Shown here one piece after another: positions 49,141 through 59,384 of a stretch of DNA of 64,000 nt. Made by a program: the position numbers and the translations under genes. The stretch spans positions 496,001 through 560,000 of the forward strand of contig NZ_CP062946.1 in the NCBI RefSeq assembly GCF_014898095.1. Direction: 5' to 3'. Each line of letters begins with the position of its first letter. The first letter of the stretch is position 1. Source of the stretch: Thalassotalea sp. LPB0316 (GTDB lineage Bacteria; Pseudomonadota; Gammaproteobacteria; Enterobacterales; Alteromonadaceae). The notes under the pieces were generated by a model. It made no database searches. It worked only from the letters and a program-made list of their open reading frames with translations, and was not told the origin of the DNA.

Positions 49141-50919
49141 TTAGTTAAGCTCGAACCATGCCCGTGCTAGGTCACTGTTTTCAAGTGTTAACTTCACACC
49201 AGCAAGTGGCGAGTCACTAACCACTAATTCACTTTCTATCAAAAGATCATCTCTAAAATAGTAACAACTCAACCGTTTGCCGACAGGATGATGAGATAGC
49301 AACTTCGCCAAACTTGTTTCATTAACCTTGCGGCCTGCAACGGCAATTAAAACATCATTTACTGCTAATCCAGCGTTTGCCGCAGGTGAATGCTCTATCA
49401 CCGAGGTGATTTTTAACCCTTCGGGTAGTTGCTGAAACATTGCGCCGATATAAGGCTTAATATCATTGGTAACAGCTGTGTCTAAACTATTTAATTTATC
49501 AAATTTTGCTCGACTAAATCGCACGCCAAATTTAGCAAACTGATCGCTCAACTGATATGGCGCCTTAGCGTTTAAGCGTTCGTAGAATGCTTCTGACATG
49601 TCTTGGCCACATAACTTATTAAACTCCTCAAGATAGTCTTGCGTTGTGGTACCTTGTTCTGCACGACCAAACTTTTGCCACATTGCTCGCATTAAATCAT
49701 CAAGGCTCTTTTGGCCAGACGACATCTCTCGGATAGTAAAATCAAGCCACAAAGCAAACAAAGCGCCTTTGGTGTAATAACTAACGATATTATTGGCCGC
49801 GTCTGGCCCTTGTTGGTAGAACTTAGTCCACGCATAAAAGCTTGACTCAACAATACTTTGTTTGTACTCACCTGGCCCGCGATAGACGCGAGTTGCACCT
49901 TTACTTAAAATCGCTAAATATTCTTCAATACTAATAATGCCCGCGCGTTGTAATGAGAAGTCGTCATAATAGGACGTAATTCCCTCAAATGCCCACAATT
50001 GCTCGGTGTAGACTTCTTGTGACAAATCATAAGGAATAAACTCACGAGGTTTTAAGCGGCAAACATTCCAAGCATGAAAATACTCATGCGAACACAAACT
50101 CAAAAAGGTTTTATAACTCTCTGATAGTTCTTCTGGGTACTGTGGATTAGGTAAATCAAATCTCCCTGCTTGCAGTACCGTTGAGTTTTTGTGCTCTAAG
50201 CCTCCAAATCCAACCGCTTGTAAATGCGTAATAAACCAATATTCGGAAAACGGCGCTTCACCAAATAACTCAATATGGTGCTGACACAATTTGCTAATAT
50301 CACGCACCATGCGCTGACGATCGCCAAAATGCTCACTGGTAAAAACCAAATAGTGAGGAATGCCGTTGACGTCAAATTCGGTAACGTCAAAGTCACCAAT
50401 TGCCACAGGGCAATCAATTAAGTGTTGGTAATCCGTTGCGTGATAGAGACCTGCACTATAAAGCGAGGTGTTTTCATCTCGAGTTAATCCCGTGGCTACT
50501 TGCCAGTGGTCATTTCCACCAAGCTCAATCATTACCTGACAAGGTTGGCTTGCTAATTCCGCTATCGACAAAAACGTTGAGCTACCATTAAAGAATCCAC
50601 GTTGGCTGTCTAAATAGGCTGTGCGCACCGACAAATCGAAGGCGTATACTTGGTAGCTAATCGTGACTTTTGCCGTTGGCGCAATAAATCGCCAGGTTTG
50701 CTTATCAACCCGTGTAAACGACACCGGCAAATCTTTTTCATCTCGAATCGCCAAATCAATAATATTTTTGGCAAAATCACGAATCATGTAACTGCCCGGT
50801 AACCATGCAGGCAAAGATAGGGTGTAAGTTTGGTTTGGTGTTAAATCGGCCTTTATGTCTACTCGAAACAAGTGGCTGTTAAGATTTTCAGGCGTTATAC
50901 GGTATTCAATAGTGCTCAT
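49141..50919 (-). CDS. M61 family metallopeptidase (glycyl aminopeptidase type) with PDZ domain
   Basis: In its 592 aa: an N-terminal beta domain, then the zinc site HEYFH (278-282) with the third ligand in LWAFEGITSYYDD (Glu312), then a C-terminal PDZ domain (~495-560, GLKITSVIEHSPAANAGLAVNDVLIAVAGRKV). No signal peptide, so cytoplasmic. M61 enzymes release N-terminal Gly or Ala. Stands alone. Confidence 0.93.
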   Translation of the reverse strand: MSTIEYRITPENLNSHLFRVDIKADLTPNQTYTLSLPAWLPGSYMIRDFAKNIIDLAIRDEKDLPVSFTRVDKQTWRFIAPTAKVTISYQVYAFDLSVRTAYLDSQRGFFNGSSTFLSIAELASQPCQVMIELGGNDHWQVATGLTRDENTSLYSAGLYHATDYQHLIDCPVAIGDFDVTEFDVNGIPHYLVFTSEHFGDRQRMVRDISKLCQHHIELFGEAPFSEYWFITHLQAVGFGGLEHKNSTVLQAGRFDLPNPQYPEELSESYKTFLSLCSHEYFHAWNVCRLKPREFIPYDLSQEVYTEQLWAFEGITSYYDDFSLQRAGIISIEEYLAILSKGATRVYRGPGEYKQSIVESSFYAWTKFYQQGPDAANNIVSYYTKGALFALWLDFTIREMSSGQKSLDDLMRAMWQKFGRAEQGTTTQDYLEEFNKLCGQDMSEAFYERLNAKAPYQLSDQFAKFGVRFSRAKFDKLNSLDTAVTNDIKPYIGAMFQQLPEGLKITSVIEHSPAANAGLAVNDVLIAVAGRKVNETSLAKLLSHHPVGKRLSCYYFRDDLLIESELVVSDSPLAGVKLTLENSDLARAWFELN

Positions 50920-51086
50920 AGTTCTATCTTCACTGGCAATAAGAGCTAACGTTTAACAATATTTGGTCGATACAACTAAAACTCAAGCTCAAATGTTAAC
51001 TATTTGCGCTATTGCCAGAAAAGTCGAACATGGTAAGCTAGAAGCGAATAATTAGAACAATATGGTTATCAAGGTAGTTAATTTTT

Positions 51087-52973
51087 ATGATCCAGAAACT
51101 CAAGTTTGCCCACAAAATCATCATCGTGGCGGCAAGTTTACTCATTCTCGCGTTAACTATTTCTACGACCAATCACTATCTTGCAGTCAAACAAGATACC
51201 AAAACTAATTTAACACGAGCAATTAGCGAAATTTCGGATTCTGTTTCGCTAAATATTGCCAACTGGCTCAACGGTAAATTAGCGATTGTAGAAGCACTTG
51301 CTAAAAGCGCCGGCACAAGCCAAGAGCAACTTTTTTTAGAGCGCACAGCGGTGATGGCGGATAACGCAGGTGACTTTAAAAACAGTTACGTTGCAATAGA
51401 GCGCACGGGGCAATTTATTCTTGATGACAAATCAATTGTCTTGCCTGCCGATTTTGATCCGCGCCAACGCCCTTGGTACACCCAAGCTAAACAGCAAGGA
51501 AAATCGTCATTTACCGAGCCATATATTGATGTAACCACCAACGAGTTGTTAATTTCTGCAGTTGCTCCGGTGCAAGCACAAGGTCGATTTTTAGGTGTCG
51601 CAGGCGGTGATATTTTACTCGACGAGATCGCAACAATAATTAACTCATTGGACTTTCTCGAACTGGGTAATGCTTTTTTAATGACCAGAGAGGGAAAAAT
51701 ACTGAGCCATCCTAACCCTAAAGTGGTTGATAAGCATTTCTCAACACTGTTTGGTACAACGCCCGCTTTATCTTCAGAATTAGTCGAATTAGCCGATGAC
51801 ACCCGCATCGTGTCATTCATCCCGATCAAAGGAATTGAATCGGTAACTTGGTATTTAGGCGTTGTCCTCGACAAAGAAAAGGCATACCAACCTTTAGCAC
51901 AAGCAAGAACTAGAGCAATAGTCTTTGGCGTGTTTTCGGTTATTGTCACCATTGTGCTCTTACATATACTGCTTGGCCAACTGTTAAAACCAATTCACGG
52001 TTTAACTAAGGCTATTAAGCGAATTTCAGAAGGCGATGGCGATTTAACACAACGCCTTGAAGTGAGAAGCCAAGATGAAATAGGTCAACTCTCACACTAT
52101 GTTAATAACTTCATCGACACCATCCATCAGTCGATGAAGCAAACCCACGAAGCAGCCAAAGCCTTAAACGAGCAAATAGAGCAAGTTCGCCAAAGCTCCC
52201 AGTATGGTATTGAACTTGCCCAACAGCAGTTAATCGGTGGTGAACACATTGCCACAGCGGTAACACAACTTAACGGTTCAGTCACCGAGATTTCCGGCAA
52301 CGCCCAAACCGCCTCAGACTTAACGTCTCAAATGCACGAGCGCTCGGAGTCAGGTGTAACAGCATTATCAAATAATATTAATGCGATTGAGCAGCTTACT
52401 AATAACATTAGCGAATCTAGTCAAGAAATTGAAAAACTTAGTATTGAAGCGGAAAATATTGGCAAGATCCTCGATGTAATTAAAGGTATTAGTTCACAAA
52501 CCAATTTACTGGCCTTGAATGCTGCAATTGAAGCCGCTCGCGCGGGTGAAATGGGCCGAGGATTCGCCGTTGTTGCAGATGAAGTAAGACAACTCGCTCA
52601 GCTCACTCAAGAATCAACGCAAGAAATTGAAGGATTAATCGAAAACCTCCAAATCGGTACCTCATCAGTGGTTCAAACCATGCATGAAAGCCAGCAAAAT
52701 AGCGCTTCAAGTGTTGAGCTTGCCAATCAAGCCGATATTCAAATGAAAGAAATTATCAACGCTTTAACCCAAGTTGATAACGAAAATCACGCGGTGGCGA
52801 GTGCGACAAAACAACAAGTAGACATGATCCAATCAATCGATCAAGATGTGCACAACATGATGGCACTCAACGATCAAGGGGTAAGTTCTCTCAAGCAGAC
52901 CAACCAAGCCTGTGATTTACTGCAGTCAGAGTTTGAAAGCTTAAATACACTGGTATCAAAATTTAAAGTGTAG
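51087..52973 (+). CDS. Methyl-accepting chemotaxis protein, dCache sensor
   Basis: In its 628 aa: TM1 (~10-30), periplasmic dCache domain (~35-270) with [13 protein letters not shown] near 125-137, a motif shared with amino-acid sensing dCache receptors, TM2 (~276-298), HAMP (~300-350), and the signalling hairpin [20 protein letters not shown] / [15 protein letters not shown] (~463-500). No C-terminal CheR-tether pentapeptide. Ligand not known. Confidence 0.94.
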   Translation: MIQKLKFAHKIIIVAASLLILALTISTTNHYLAVKQDTKTNLTRAISEISDSVSLNIANWLNGKLAIVEALAKSAGTSQEQLFLERTAVMADNAGDFKNSYVAIERTGQFILDDKSIVLPADFDPRQRPWYTQAKQQGKSSFTEPYIDVTTNELLISAVAPVQAQGRFLGVAGGDILLDEIATIINSLDFLELGNAFLMTREGKILSHPNPKVVDKHFSTLFGTTPALSSELVELADDTRIVSFIPIKGIESVTWYLGVVLDKEKAYQPLAQARTRAIVFGVFSVIVTIVLLHILLGQLLKPIHGLTKAIKRISEGDGDLTQRLEVRSQDEIGQLSHYVNNFIDTIHQSMKQTHEAAKALNEQIEQVRQSSQYGIELAQQQLIGGEHIATAVTQLNGSVTEISGNAQTASDLTSQMHERSESGVTALSNNINAIEQLTNNISESSQEIEKLSIEAENIGKILDVIKGISSQTNLLALNAAIEAARAGEMGRGFAVVADEVRQLAQLTQESTQEIEGLIENLQIGTSSVVQTMHESQQNSASSVELANQADIQMKEIINALTQVDNENHAVASATKQQVDMIQSIDQDVHNMMALNDQGVSSLKQTNQACDLLQSEFESLNTLVSKFKV

Positions 52974-52984
52974 GGCGATGCGCC

Positions 52985-55900
52985 CTAACTTTGGTTATTG
53001 AGCCATTGAGCTATTTCATTAGCTGAGACTTTTACTAAAGCAATAAACTCAGTTACAGCCAAAGATAGTTGCTGACTGTCTTGGCTGTTGGCATATTTTT
53101 CAATCCGAGTTAACGGTTGCTCAATTTCACTCACCGCTAAGTAACGCAAACTGCCTTTAAATTTGTGGGCAATGGCGCTAATTTGATCGAAATTATCTTG
53201 CGCTAACGCACACTCCAATTGCGCGATTTCTTCTTGCCAAGTGTCCAAAAATAACTGGCAGACACGTGTCGTAAGCACTTTGTCGTTATTATTTCGCCTC
53301 ATCAAGCGCTGACCACAAAACAATTTACCATGAGTCGCATCCTGTGTTTCGCCTTCGGCGATATTAACCCCGTGTGAGGCTGATGCCGCCAACGCGTATT
53401 TTTGACGCTGCAATTCATCATAGGCGCGTTGCATTTTCTCTGTTATTTGATCTTGTGGGCACGGTTTTGTCATATAATCATTAAAGCCCGCATCTAAGCA
53501 TTTTTTAGCGGTATCGGCTAAAGCATCAGCTGTAACCGCGACCAACCAAAACGGCTTAGTTTTAGCCATGCCGGTAATCGTTTTAGCTAACTCAAAGCCA
53601 TCCATGACAGGCATATGGCAATCAGAAATAATTAAGTCGTATTGATGTTGTTTGTGAAGTGCCAAGCCTTCTTCGCCGTTATACGCAAGATCAGGGCGAA
53701 TGGCTAACCGCTCTAGTTGGGCGGTTAATACCTTAACATTGACGATGTTATCCTCAACTAATAACACTTTCATCGTTGAAAAGTCTGACAATGCTTGTAT
53801 ATTTACTTGCTTAACTTGGCAGGCGGCTTTTTCCACAGGCACAGCTTTCATGGCGATGGTGAAATAAAATGTACTGCCCTCACCCTCTACAGATTTTGTT
53901 GCGATTTTACTACCCATCGCATTAATAATTTCTTGGCAAATACTCAGCCCTAAACCAGTACCACCGAAGCGACGTGTAATAGCACTATCTGCTTGAAGAA
54001 ATGGGCTAAACAATAAATTTTGTTGTTCAGGTGCTATACCAATACCCGAATCAATCACCGCAAAGCTAACGCTGTCATACTGTGAGCCGTCTATATGCTC
54101 GCGTTTATCCAAGTCAATATTGACCTCGACAGAACCAGATTCGGTAAACTTCAAGGCATTGGAGACTAAATTATTAAGCACTTGAGTTAACCGAGTAGGA
54201 TCTAACATATATTGACTGGCAAGCTCACTGTCAATTTTGAGCGTTAACTGTAAGTTTTTTTGCTCGGCAACCGGCGTAAACGCGCTGATCACATTATTCG
54301 CCAACTCAGTTAAATTCACTGGCACACTCTCAAGCGTTAATTTTCCAGCATCCATTTTGGAGAAATCCAAAACATCATTCAAAATCACTAAAAGGTTGTC
54401 AGCTGAATGCGTTAAGGTAGTTAATAAGTCACGCTGATGTTTATCTAGTTCGGTGTAGCGTAGCGCTTCAGCCATACCAAACACACCATTCATCGGCGTT
54501 CTAATTTCATGGCTCATACGAGCGAGGAAACTGGTTTTTGCTATACCTGACTGCTCGGCAGCCGCTCGCGCTTTTTCTGCGACGACTAGCGCTTGCTCAG
54601 CCTCGTGTTGCGCAGCTTTTCTTAAACGCAGTTGTCTCAAGTAAAAAATCGTCATCAACACACTCATAAAAAATATCGTGAGCAAGATATAACCGGCTTT
54701 TTGATAGATAACCGCGACCTGCTGGTAGATATCCCCTTCGCTAAAGGCCGCTGTATTCCACTTGGCATAGAGCGCTTCATAGCGCTCAGAATCGATAGCG
54801 TTTAATGCGCGATTAAGCAAGACAATCAAATCGGCGTTGGCTGGTACCGTGGCAAATGACATCGGAATATTGTCGAGAAAACCGTGTAACGGTTGCACGG
54901 TAAAGTGCGCATAACCATTCTGCTTAATGCAATAGGATGCAGAAAGTGAGGGCTCAATGATCGCATTAACATCACCCGATGCGAGAGCACCAAAGAGCTC
55001 TTTAAGCGATTGATAGTACTTAAATGTTGCATTGGGCAAACGATTTATTAACGCCTCGGTGCTGACAAAACCGTCCACTACCCCAATAATTTCGTTTGTT
55101 AAGCTCGATATGTGATTACTTAAAACATCATTATTTCGCGTGATCAAACTCAAATTGGTGTTAATTAAGGTATTGGAAAACTTTAAATAGGGATAACGTT
55201 CCTGATCGTTGACATGCAAGTGATAAAAATCGAGCTCACGAGATAACACAGCCTGCTCAGCTAAAGCTAATGAGGCGAGATAAACCGGCTCAAAAGTGAC
55301 ACCGAGTTTATTGGTTAAAGTATTGAGAAGGTCAACGGAAAACCCAGTAGCACCAATATGATTGAAACTATCGGTAATAAAATAGGGCGGAAACCCTTCA
55401 GGGAGCGAAGGAAAGCGCAAATGTGGGTGATGCAAAACATAGCGCTTATCATTTGCTGACAGTGTTAACTCATATTCACCTAGAGTTAAGGCAAAGCGAT
55501 TTTCCCCTTTGATAATGTATTTATCAGTCCATAACTGCGCTTGGAGCTTACTTATTTGGCGAAGATCGTCGTTTACCTTGAGCGCTAATGCTTCATCGCT
55601 ACTGCGAAATGCCATGCGAAAATAAATATCAGGTGTATCATTTTCACTGACATAAAAAATATCATTTAAGCCTCTTTCGGCAAGTTGCTTTTCTAACTCC
55701 CAAGGCTGTACCGAGTAAATCACATTGTAGTTTTGGTAATTATCTAAAACATCATCAAGGCTGTGATAAAAGGTTCTTTGCACCGCAGGCGTCATCGAAG
55801 CCTGAATGAGATTATTCGGCGCATGAATTGCCATCACAATTTGCGAGGTGTTATCAGCATCTAATCGTCTAAAGATACGTTGGTGATATTTAGCATACGG

Positions 55901-56251
55901 TATACTTACTAATGTATTGGAGTGTTCACGAGTTGCAGTAATTGCAACGACGTCAACCAAATTATCCTGCAGCGCTTCAATGGCATGGCTACTAGGTAAC
56001 CGTATAAACTCTATTTCACGTTGATTATCAATACTCCAATCTTGCCAATATTCCTGCATCAAATTGACAACTTGTTCAAAATTTCCTGCCGAATGCAAAG
56101 CTAAAGACGCCTTATCTGGTAAGGCTATGCGCAATGGCTGATGATCGACAGCTTGGCCAGCAACACTAAAAGACATTTGTACCAACAACAACATCCCGAC
56201 AAATAATAAATTCGTTCGAGTAAGTAATCTAGCTATCAATGCTTTGATCAT
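52985..56251 (-). CDS. BvgS-like hybrid sensor histidine kinase
   Basis: I place the start at ATG 56249-56251 (MIKALIARLLTRTNLLF, GGAG four bases upstream), giving 1088 aa. Order: signal/TM (~10-32), two tandem periplasmic solute-binding-like domains (~38-250 and ~260-505), TM (~518-540), coiled coil, HisKA with MSHEIRTPMNG (His581), HATPase (NNLVSNALKF, DSGIGI, GGTGLGLSI), receiver domain with Asp877 in SDCHMPVMDG, and a C-terminal Hpt domain with His1029 in AHKFKGSL. This is a full His-Asp-His relay; the output response regulator is not adjacent. It is tail-to-tail with the chemoreceptor, 11 bp apart. Confidence 0.93.
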   Translation of the reverse strand: MIKALIARLLTRTNLLFVGMLLLVQMSFSVAGQAVDHQPLRIALPDKASLALHSAGNFEQVVNLMQEYWQDWSIDNQREIEFIRLPSSHAIEALQDNLVDVVAITATREHSNTLVSIPYAKYHQRIFRRLDADNTSQIVMAIHAPNNLIQASMTPAVQRTFYHSLDDVLDNYQNYNVIYSVQPWELEKQLAERGLNDIFYVSENDTPDIYFRMAFRSSDEALALKVNDDLRQISKLQAQLWTDKYIIKGENRFALTLGEYELTLSANDKRYVLHHPHLRFPSLPEGFPPYFITDSFNHIGATGFSVDLLNTLTNKLGVTFEPVYLASLALAEQAVLSRELDFYHLHVNDQERYPYLKFSNTLINTNLSLITRNNDVLSNHISSLTNEIIGVVDGFVSTEALINRLPNATFKYYQSLKELFGALASGDVNAIIEPSLSASYCIKQNGYAHFTVQPLHGFLDNIPMSFATVPANADLIVLLNRALNAIDSERYEALYAKWNTAAFSEGDIYQQVAVIYQKAGYILLTIFFMSVLMTIFYLRQLRLRKAAQHEAEQALVVAEKARAAAEQSGIAKTSFLARMSHEIRTPMNGVFGMAEALRYTELDKHQRDLLTTLTHSADNLLVILNDVLDFSKMDAGKLTLESVPVNLTELANNVISAFTPVAEQKNLQLTLKIDSELASQYMLDPTRLTQVLNNLVSNALKFTESGSVEVNIDLDKREHIDGSQYDSVSFAVIDSGIGIAPEQQNLLFSPFLQADSAITRRFGGTGLGLSICQEIINAMGSKIATKSVEGEGSTFYFTIAMKAVPVEKAACQVKQVNIQALSDFSTMKVLLVEDNIVNVKVLTAQLERLAIRPDLAYNGEEGLALHKQHQYDLIISDCHMPVMDGFELAKTITGMAKTKPFWLVAVTADALADTAKKCLDAGFNDYMTKPCPQDQITEKMQRAYDELQRQKYALAASASHGVNIAEGETQDATHGKLFCGQRLMRRNNNDKVLTTRVCQLFLDTWQEEIAQLECALAQDNFDQISAIAHKFKGSLRYLAVSEIEQPLTRIEKYANSQDSQQLSLAVTEFIALVKVSANEIAQWLNNQS

Positions 56252-56428
56252 AGTGCTCCGATACAAAAAGGATAAATTTGAATAACAAAATGTTAGCACG
56301 GCAACCTGTTACTAATTGTGATCATCGCGATAACTTTTGTAGCTCCTAGGTATCGATGAAATAAAATATTTGGTTATCGGGTCTATAAACGCTCAACCAA
56401 GTTAAAAACTCAACCTAGAGGTAAATAA

Positions 56429-57052
56429 ATGAGAGTTGTTACCGCCGTGCTATCACTGTGTTTAAGTTTCAGTGTGTTAGCTAAACCAATTGCTGAAAGT
56501 GCTGACGAAGTTAGCCCGCTACTCAACGGCCAGCATATTCCAAAGGTCGATGTTGTGACGATCGACAATCAACAAATATCACTCAGCCAATTTCTCGATA
56601 ACAAGAAGACCATTTTATTCTTTTATCGCGGTGGTTGGTGCCCATTTTGTAATACCCAGATGGGGCAACTAAAGCAAATTGAAGGTCAACTCAAAACAAT
56701 GGGGTATCAGCTAGTAGGCATATCAACAGATACACCAGAAGACCTTCAAAAAAGTATCGATAAAATGACATTACCTTATCAGTTGTTATCAGATTACAAC
56801 TCACAAGTGAGCCAAGCGTTTGGTCTAGCGTTTTTCAGCTCACAAAAAGTCACTGAACGCTACCTTGCCAAACTCAAGTTAACCAACCCATTACAGAAAA
56901 ACAGTGCAGGTGATGAGCGTTTAGTTTTGCCAGTGCCCGCTGTTTATTTGATTGACGAAAAAGGCCTAGTTCAATTTAGTTATGTCAATCCGAACTTTAA
57001 AGTGCGATTAGATGAAACCGTATTACTCGCAGCAGCTAAAGCAGCCATGTGA
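56429..57052 (+). CDS. Secreted AhpC/TSA-family peroxiredoxin-like protein
   Basis: The 207 aa have a signal peptide (MRVVTAVLSLCLSFSVLAKP) and a thioredoxin fold with FYRGGWCPFCNTQMGQL (~67-83). The CxxC pair in the place of the peroxidatic cysteine is typical of the peroxiredoxin-like/PRXL group. It probably reduces peroxides or disulfides in the periplasm. Own terminator follows; upstream neighbour is divergent. Confidence 0.88.
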   Translation: MRVVTAVLSLCLSFSVLAKPIAESADEVSPLLNGQHIPKVDVVTIDNQQISLSQFLDNKKTILFFYRGGWCPFCNTQMGQLKQIEGQLKTMGYQLVGISTDTPEDLQKSIDKMTLPYQLLSDYNSQVSQAFGLAFFSSQKVTERYLAKLKLTNPLQKNSAGDERLVLPVPAVYLIDEKGLVQFSYVNPNFKVRLDETVLLAAAKAAM

Positions 57053-57080
57053 TCATTGGCACTGAGCGCTTTAGTTTTTT

Positions 57081-57108
57081 AGGCAGTACTCACTGCCTTT
57101 TTTTTTGC
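57081..57108 (+). terminator. Terminator of the peroxiredoxin-like gene
   Basis: AGGCAGT-ACTC-ACTGCCT hairpin followed by nine or more Ts. Confidence 0.93.
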
Positions 57109-57173
57109 CTGTGAATTAATGGCAGATGGATTTACTGGTAACCGCGGGCGTGGTAAATTAGAGGACAATTAAC

Positions 57174-57185
57174 TTGTATATACAA
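57174..57185 (+). promoter_or_regulatory. HutC-type operator before hutG
   Basis: Perfect palindrome TTGTATATACAA, 11 bases before the hutG start. It matches the known binding sequence theme (TGTATATACA) of HutC, the GntR-type repressor of histidine utilisation relieved by urocanate. hutC is not in the window. Confidence 0.8.
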
Positions 57186-57196
57186 TTGAGTCTTCT

Positions 57197-58012
57197 ATGA
57201 GTGAGCAAGCGCCTATTTTCAACCTTTATCAAGGTAATCAACCACTTTTGATCTCCATGCCACATAATGGTCAAGCGATCCCAAGTGAAATCAAAGCAAC
57301 TATGACCGAAACAGCGCTGGCTGTGCCCGACACCGACTGGTATCTCGACAAGTTGTATGACTTTGCTCAAGCAATGGGTGTAAGCGTTATCAATCCAACC
57401 TACAATCGTTATGTCATCGATCTGAACCGCAACACCAATGGGGAAAATTTATACCCAGGCGCTAACAGCACCGAGCTATGCCCGACCACTGCCTTTGATT
57501 TATCACCATTGTACCAAGAGGGTAAAAAGCCAACGGAAGCCGAAATAGCACGTCGAATCGACACTTATTGGCAGCCTTACCATCAAGCTTTAGCCCAAGA
57601 AATTGCACGACTCAAAGCGCAACACGGCTATGTCGTTTTACTTGAAGCGCATTCTATCTTATCGCATGTCCCTCGTTTTTTTGACGGCCAATTACCCGAC
57701 TTTAATTTTGGCAACAATCTAGGCGAAAGCTGCCAACAAACCTTGATAGAAGCCATTGAAGCGATAGATTTTTCACCTTATAGCCAAATAACCAATGGGC
57801 GTTTTAAAGGCGGCTTTATCACACGCCATTTTGGTCAACCAAGCCAGTGTGTGGAAGCCGTTCAGCTCGAGTTATCACAAGCAACTTACCTCGATGAGCA
57901 AACCCTAAGTTATAATCAAACTAAGGCTGAACAAGTTAAACCAAAACTCAAAGCGCTAGTATCGAGTTTATTGCGCTATGCTCAACAACAATCACAAGAG
58001 GCTGCCAAGTAA
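57197..58012 (+). CDS. hutG: N-formylglutamate deformylase
   Basis: Last step of the five-step histidine degradation route: N-formylglutamate to glutamate plus formate. At 271 aa it is of the FGase family: LLISMPHNGQAIP (metal His, ~17-29), DTDWYLDKLYDFA (~43-55), NRYVIDLNRN (~69-78), and LLEAHSILSHVPRFFDGQLPDF (~148-169). hutF starts at the next base after its stop. The first gene of a four-gene forward operon under a HutC-type site. Confidence 0.94.
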   Translation: MSEQAPIFNLYQGNQPLLISMPHNGQAIPSEIKATMTETALAVPDTDWYLDKLYDFAQAMGVSVINPTYNRYVIDLNRNTNGENLYPGANSTELCPTTAFDLSPLYQEGKKPTEAEIARRIDTYWQPYHQALAQEIARLKAQHGYVVLLEAHSILSHVPRFFDGQLPDFNFGNNLGESCQQTLIEAIEAIDFSPYSQITNGRFKGGFITRHFGQPSQCVEAVQLELSQATYLDEQTLSYNQTKAEQVKPKLKALVSSLLRYAQQQSQEAAK

Positions 58013-59377
58013 ATGAAACTTTTTGCCAAAAATATCTTGCTAGCCACAGGCTGGGCAAAGGATCAATTACTCACCATTGAACAGGGCGTTATCCAAGTAA
58101 TTACTGATGGCAGCGAGCAACAGGCTGACCAAGTCGTAGCAACAGTAATTCCAGGTATGGTGAATTGTCACTCCCACGCTTTTCAGCGCGCCTTTGCCGG
58201 TTTTAGCGAGCAAGGTAGTGAGGGTAAAGACAGCTTTTGGACATGGCGCAATGTGATGTATCAATTCTTAGAGCAACTCAGCGTTGAAGATGCCGAACTT
58301 ATTGCTACTCAGCTTTACATTGAAATGCTTAAAGCAGGTTACACCCGAGTCGCCGAGTTTCATTATTTACATCACGACAATAACGGCCAACCTTATACCA
58401 AGCTCAGTGAAATGGCTAAAGCGCTATTTAAGGCCAGTAAAAATTCTGGCTTAGGCTTAACCATGTTACCGGTGCTCTATCAATACAGCGGTTTTGGTCA
58501 ACAGCCGCCAAATCACGGTCAGCGTCGCTTTATCAATTCAATCGAGCAATTTAATCAGTTAGTCAGTGATTGTGCTCAGCTAGCACAAGAAACGCCTAAC
58601 ACCAATGTAGGTATTGCACCACATTCACTGCGAGCCACCGACAAAGAAGGTATTAACCAAGCAGTGGCCCATGTTCGTAGTATCGATAAACAGGCGCCAA
58701 TCCATATTCACATTGCCGAGCAACAAAAAGAAGTTGACGATTGTATCGCTCACTACGGCAAAAGACCGGTGCAATGGTTATTAGATAATATCACTGTTGA
58801 TAAACACTGGTGTTTCATCCATGCAACTCATATTGATGAGAGCGAACTATCAGGTATGATTGAAACCGGCGCAATTGCGGGGATCTGCCCGACCACCGAA
58901 GCCAATTTAGGTGATGGTATTTTCCCTACTACTGAATTCATGGCGCGCCAAGGCACAATAGCTATCGGTTCTGATTCACATATCTCGGTAAACCCAGTTG
59001 AAGAGCTAAGATTGCTCGAATACGCTCAACGCCTAATTAAGCAACAAAGAGCAATTTTAGCGACTACCGCAACGCCATCGGTTGGCTTAAATTTATGGCA
59101 ACAAGCCGCTAAAGGCGGCGCACAATCAACGAGCTCCAACACCGGTGAAATCGCTGTCGGCAAGCAAGCAGATTTATTGGTGCTCGATCAAGCCAAACTC
59201 AATTGTTTTGCTACGGGCGACAAATACAACCTCGACAGCTTGATATTTGCTAGCCAAAGCAACTGTATCAAAGATGTTATGGTCAATGGCCAGTGGGTGA
59301 TCCAAGATTATCACCACCCACTTGAACAACAAAGCCAAGCAAGCTTTAGCGAGCTATTAGCTAAATTATCGAGCTAG
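58013..59377 (+). CDS. hutF: Formimidoylglutamate deiminase
   Basis: Deaminates N-formimidoyl-glutamate to N-formylglutamate, feeding HutG. At 454 aa it is of the amidohydrolase superfamily: VNCHSHAFQRAFAGF (first metal histidines, ~50-64), HIHIAEQQKEVDDC (~230-243), IHATHIDESE (~264-273) and IGSDSHISVNPVEELRLLE with the last metal Asp (~321-339). It abuts hutG without a gap and ends seven bases before fdhD. hutU and hutH are not here. Confidence 0.95.
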   Translation: MKLFAKNILLATGWAKDQLLTIEQGVIQVITDGSEQQADQVVATVIPGMVNCHSHAFQRAFAGFSEQGSEGKDSFWTWRNVMYQFLEQLSVEDAELIATQLYIEMLKAGYTRVAEFHYLHHDNNGQPYTKLSEMAKALFKASKNSGLGLTMLPVLYQYSGFGQQPPNHGQRRFINSIEQFNQLVSDCAQLAQETPNTNVGIAPHSLRATDKEGINQAVAHVRSIDKQAPIHIHIAEQQKEVDDCIAHYGKRPVQWLLDNITVDKHWCFIHATHIDESELSGMIETGAIAGICPTTEANLGDGIFPTTEFMARQGTIAIGSDSHISVNPVEELRLLEYAQRLIKQQRAILATTATPSVGLNLWQQAAKGGAQSTSSNTGEIAVGKQADLLVLDQAKLNCFATGDKYNLDSLIFASQSNCIKDVMVNGQWVIQDYHHPLEQQSQASFSELLAKLSS

Positions 59378-59384
59378 TTTAACG

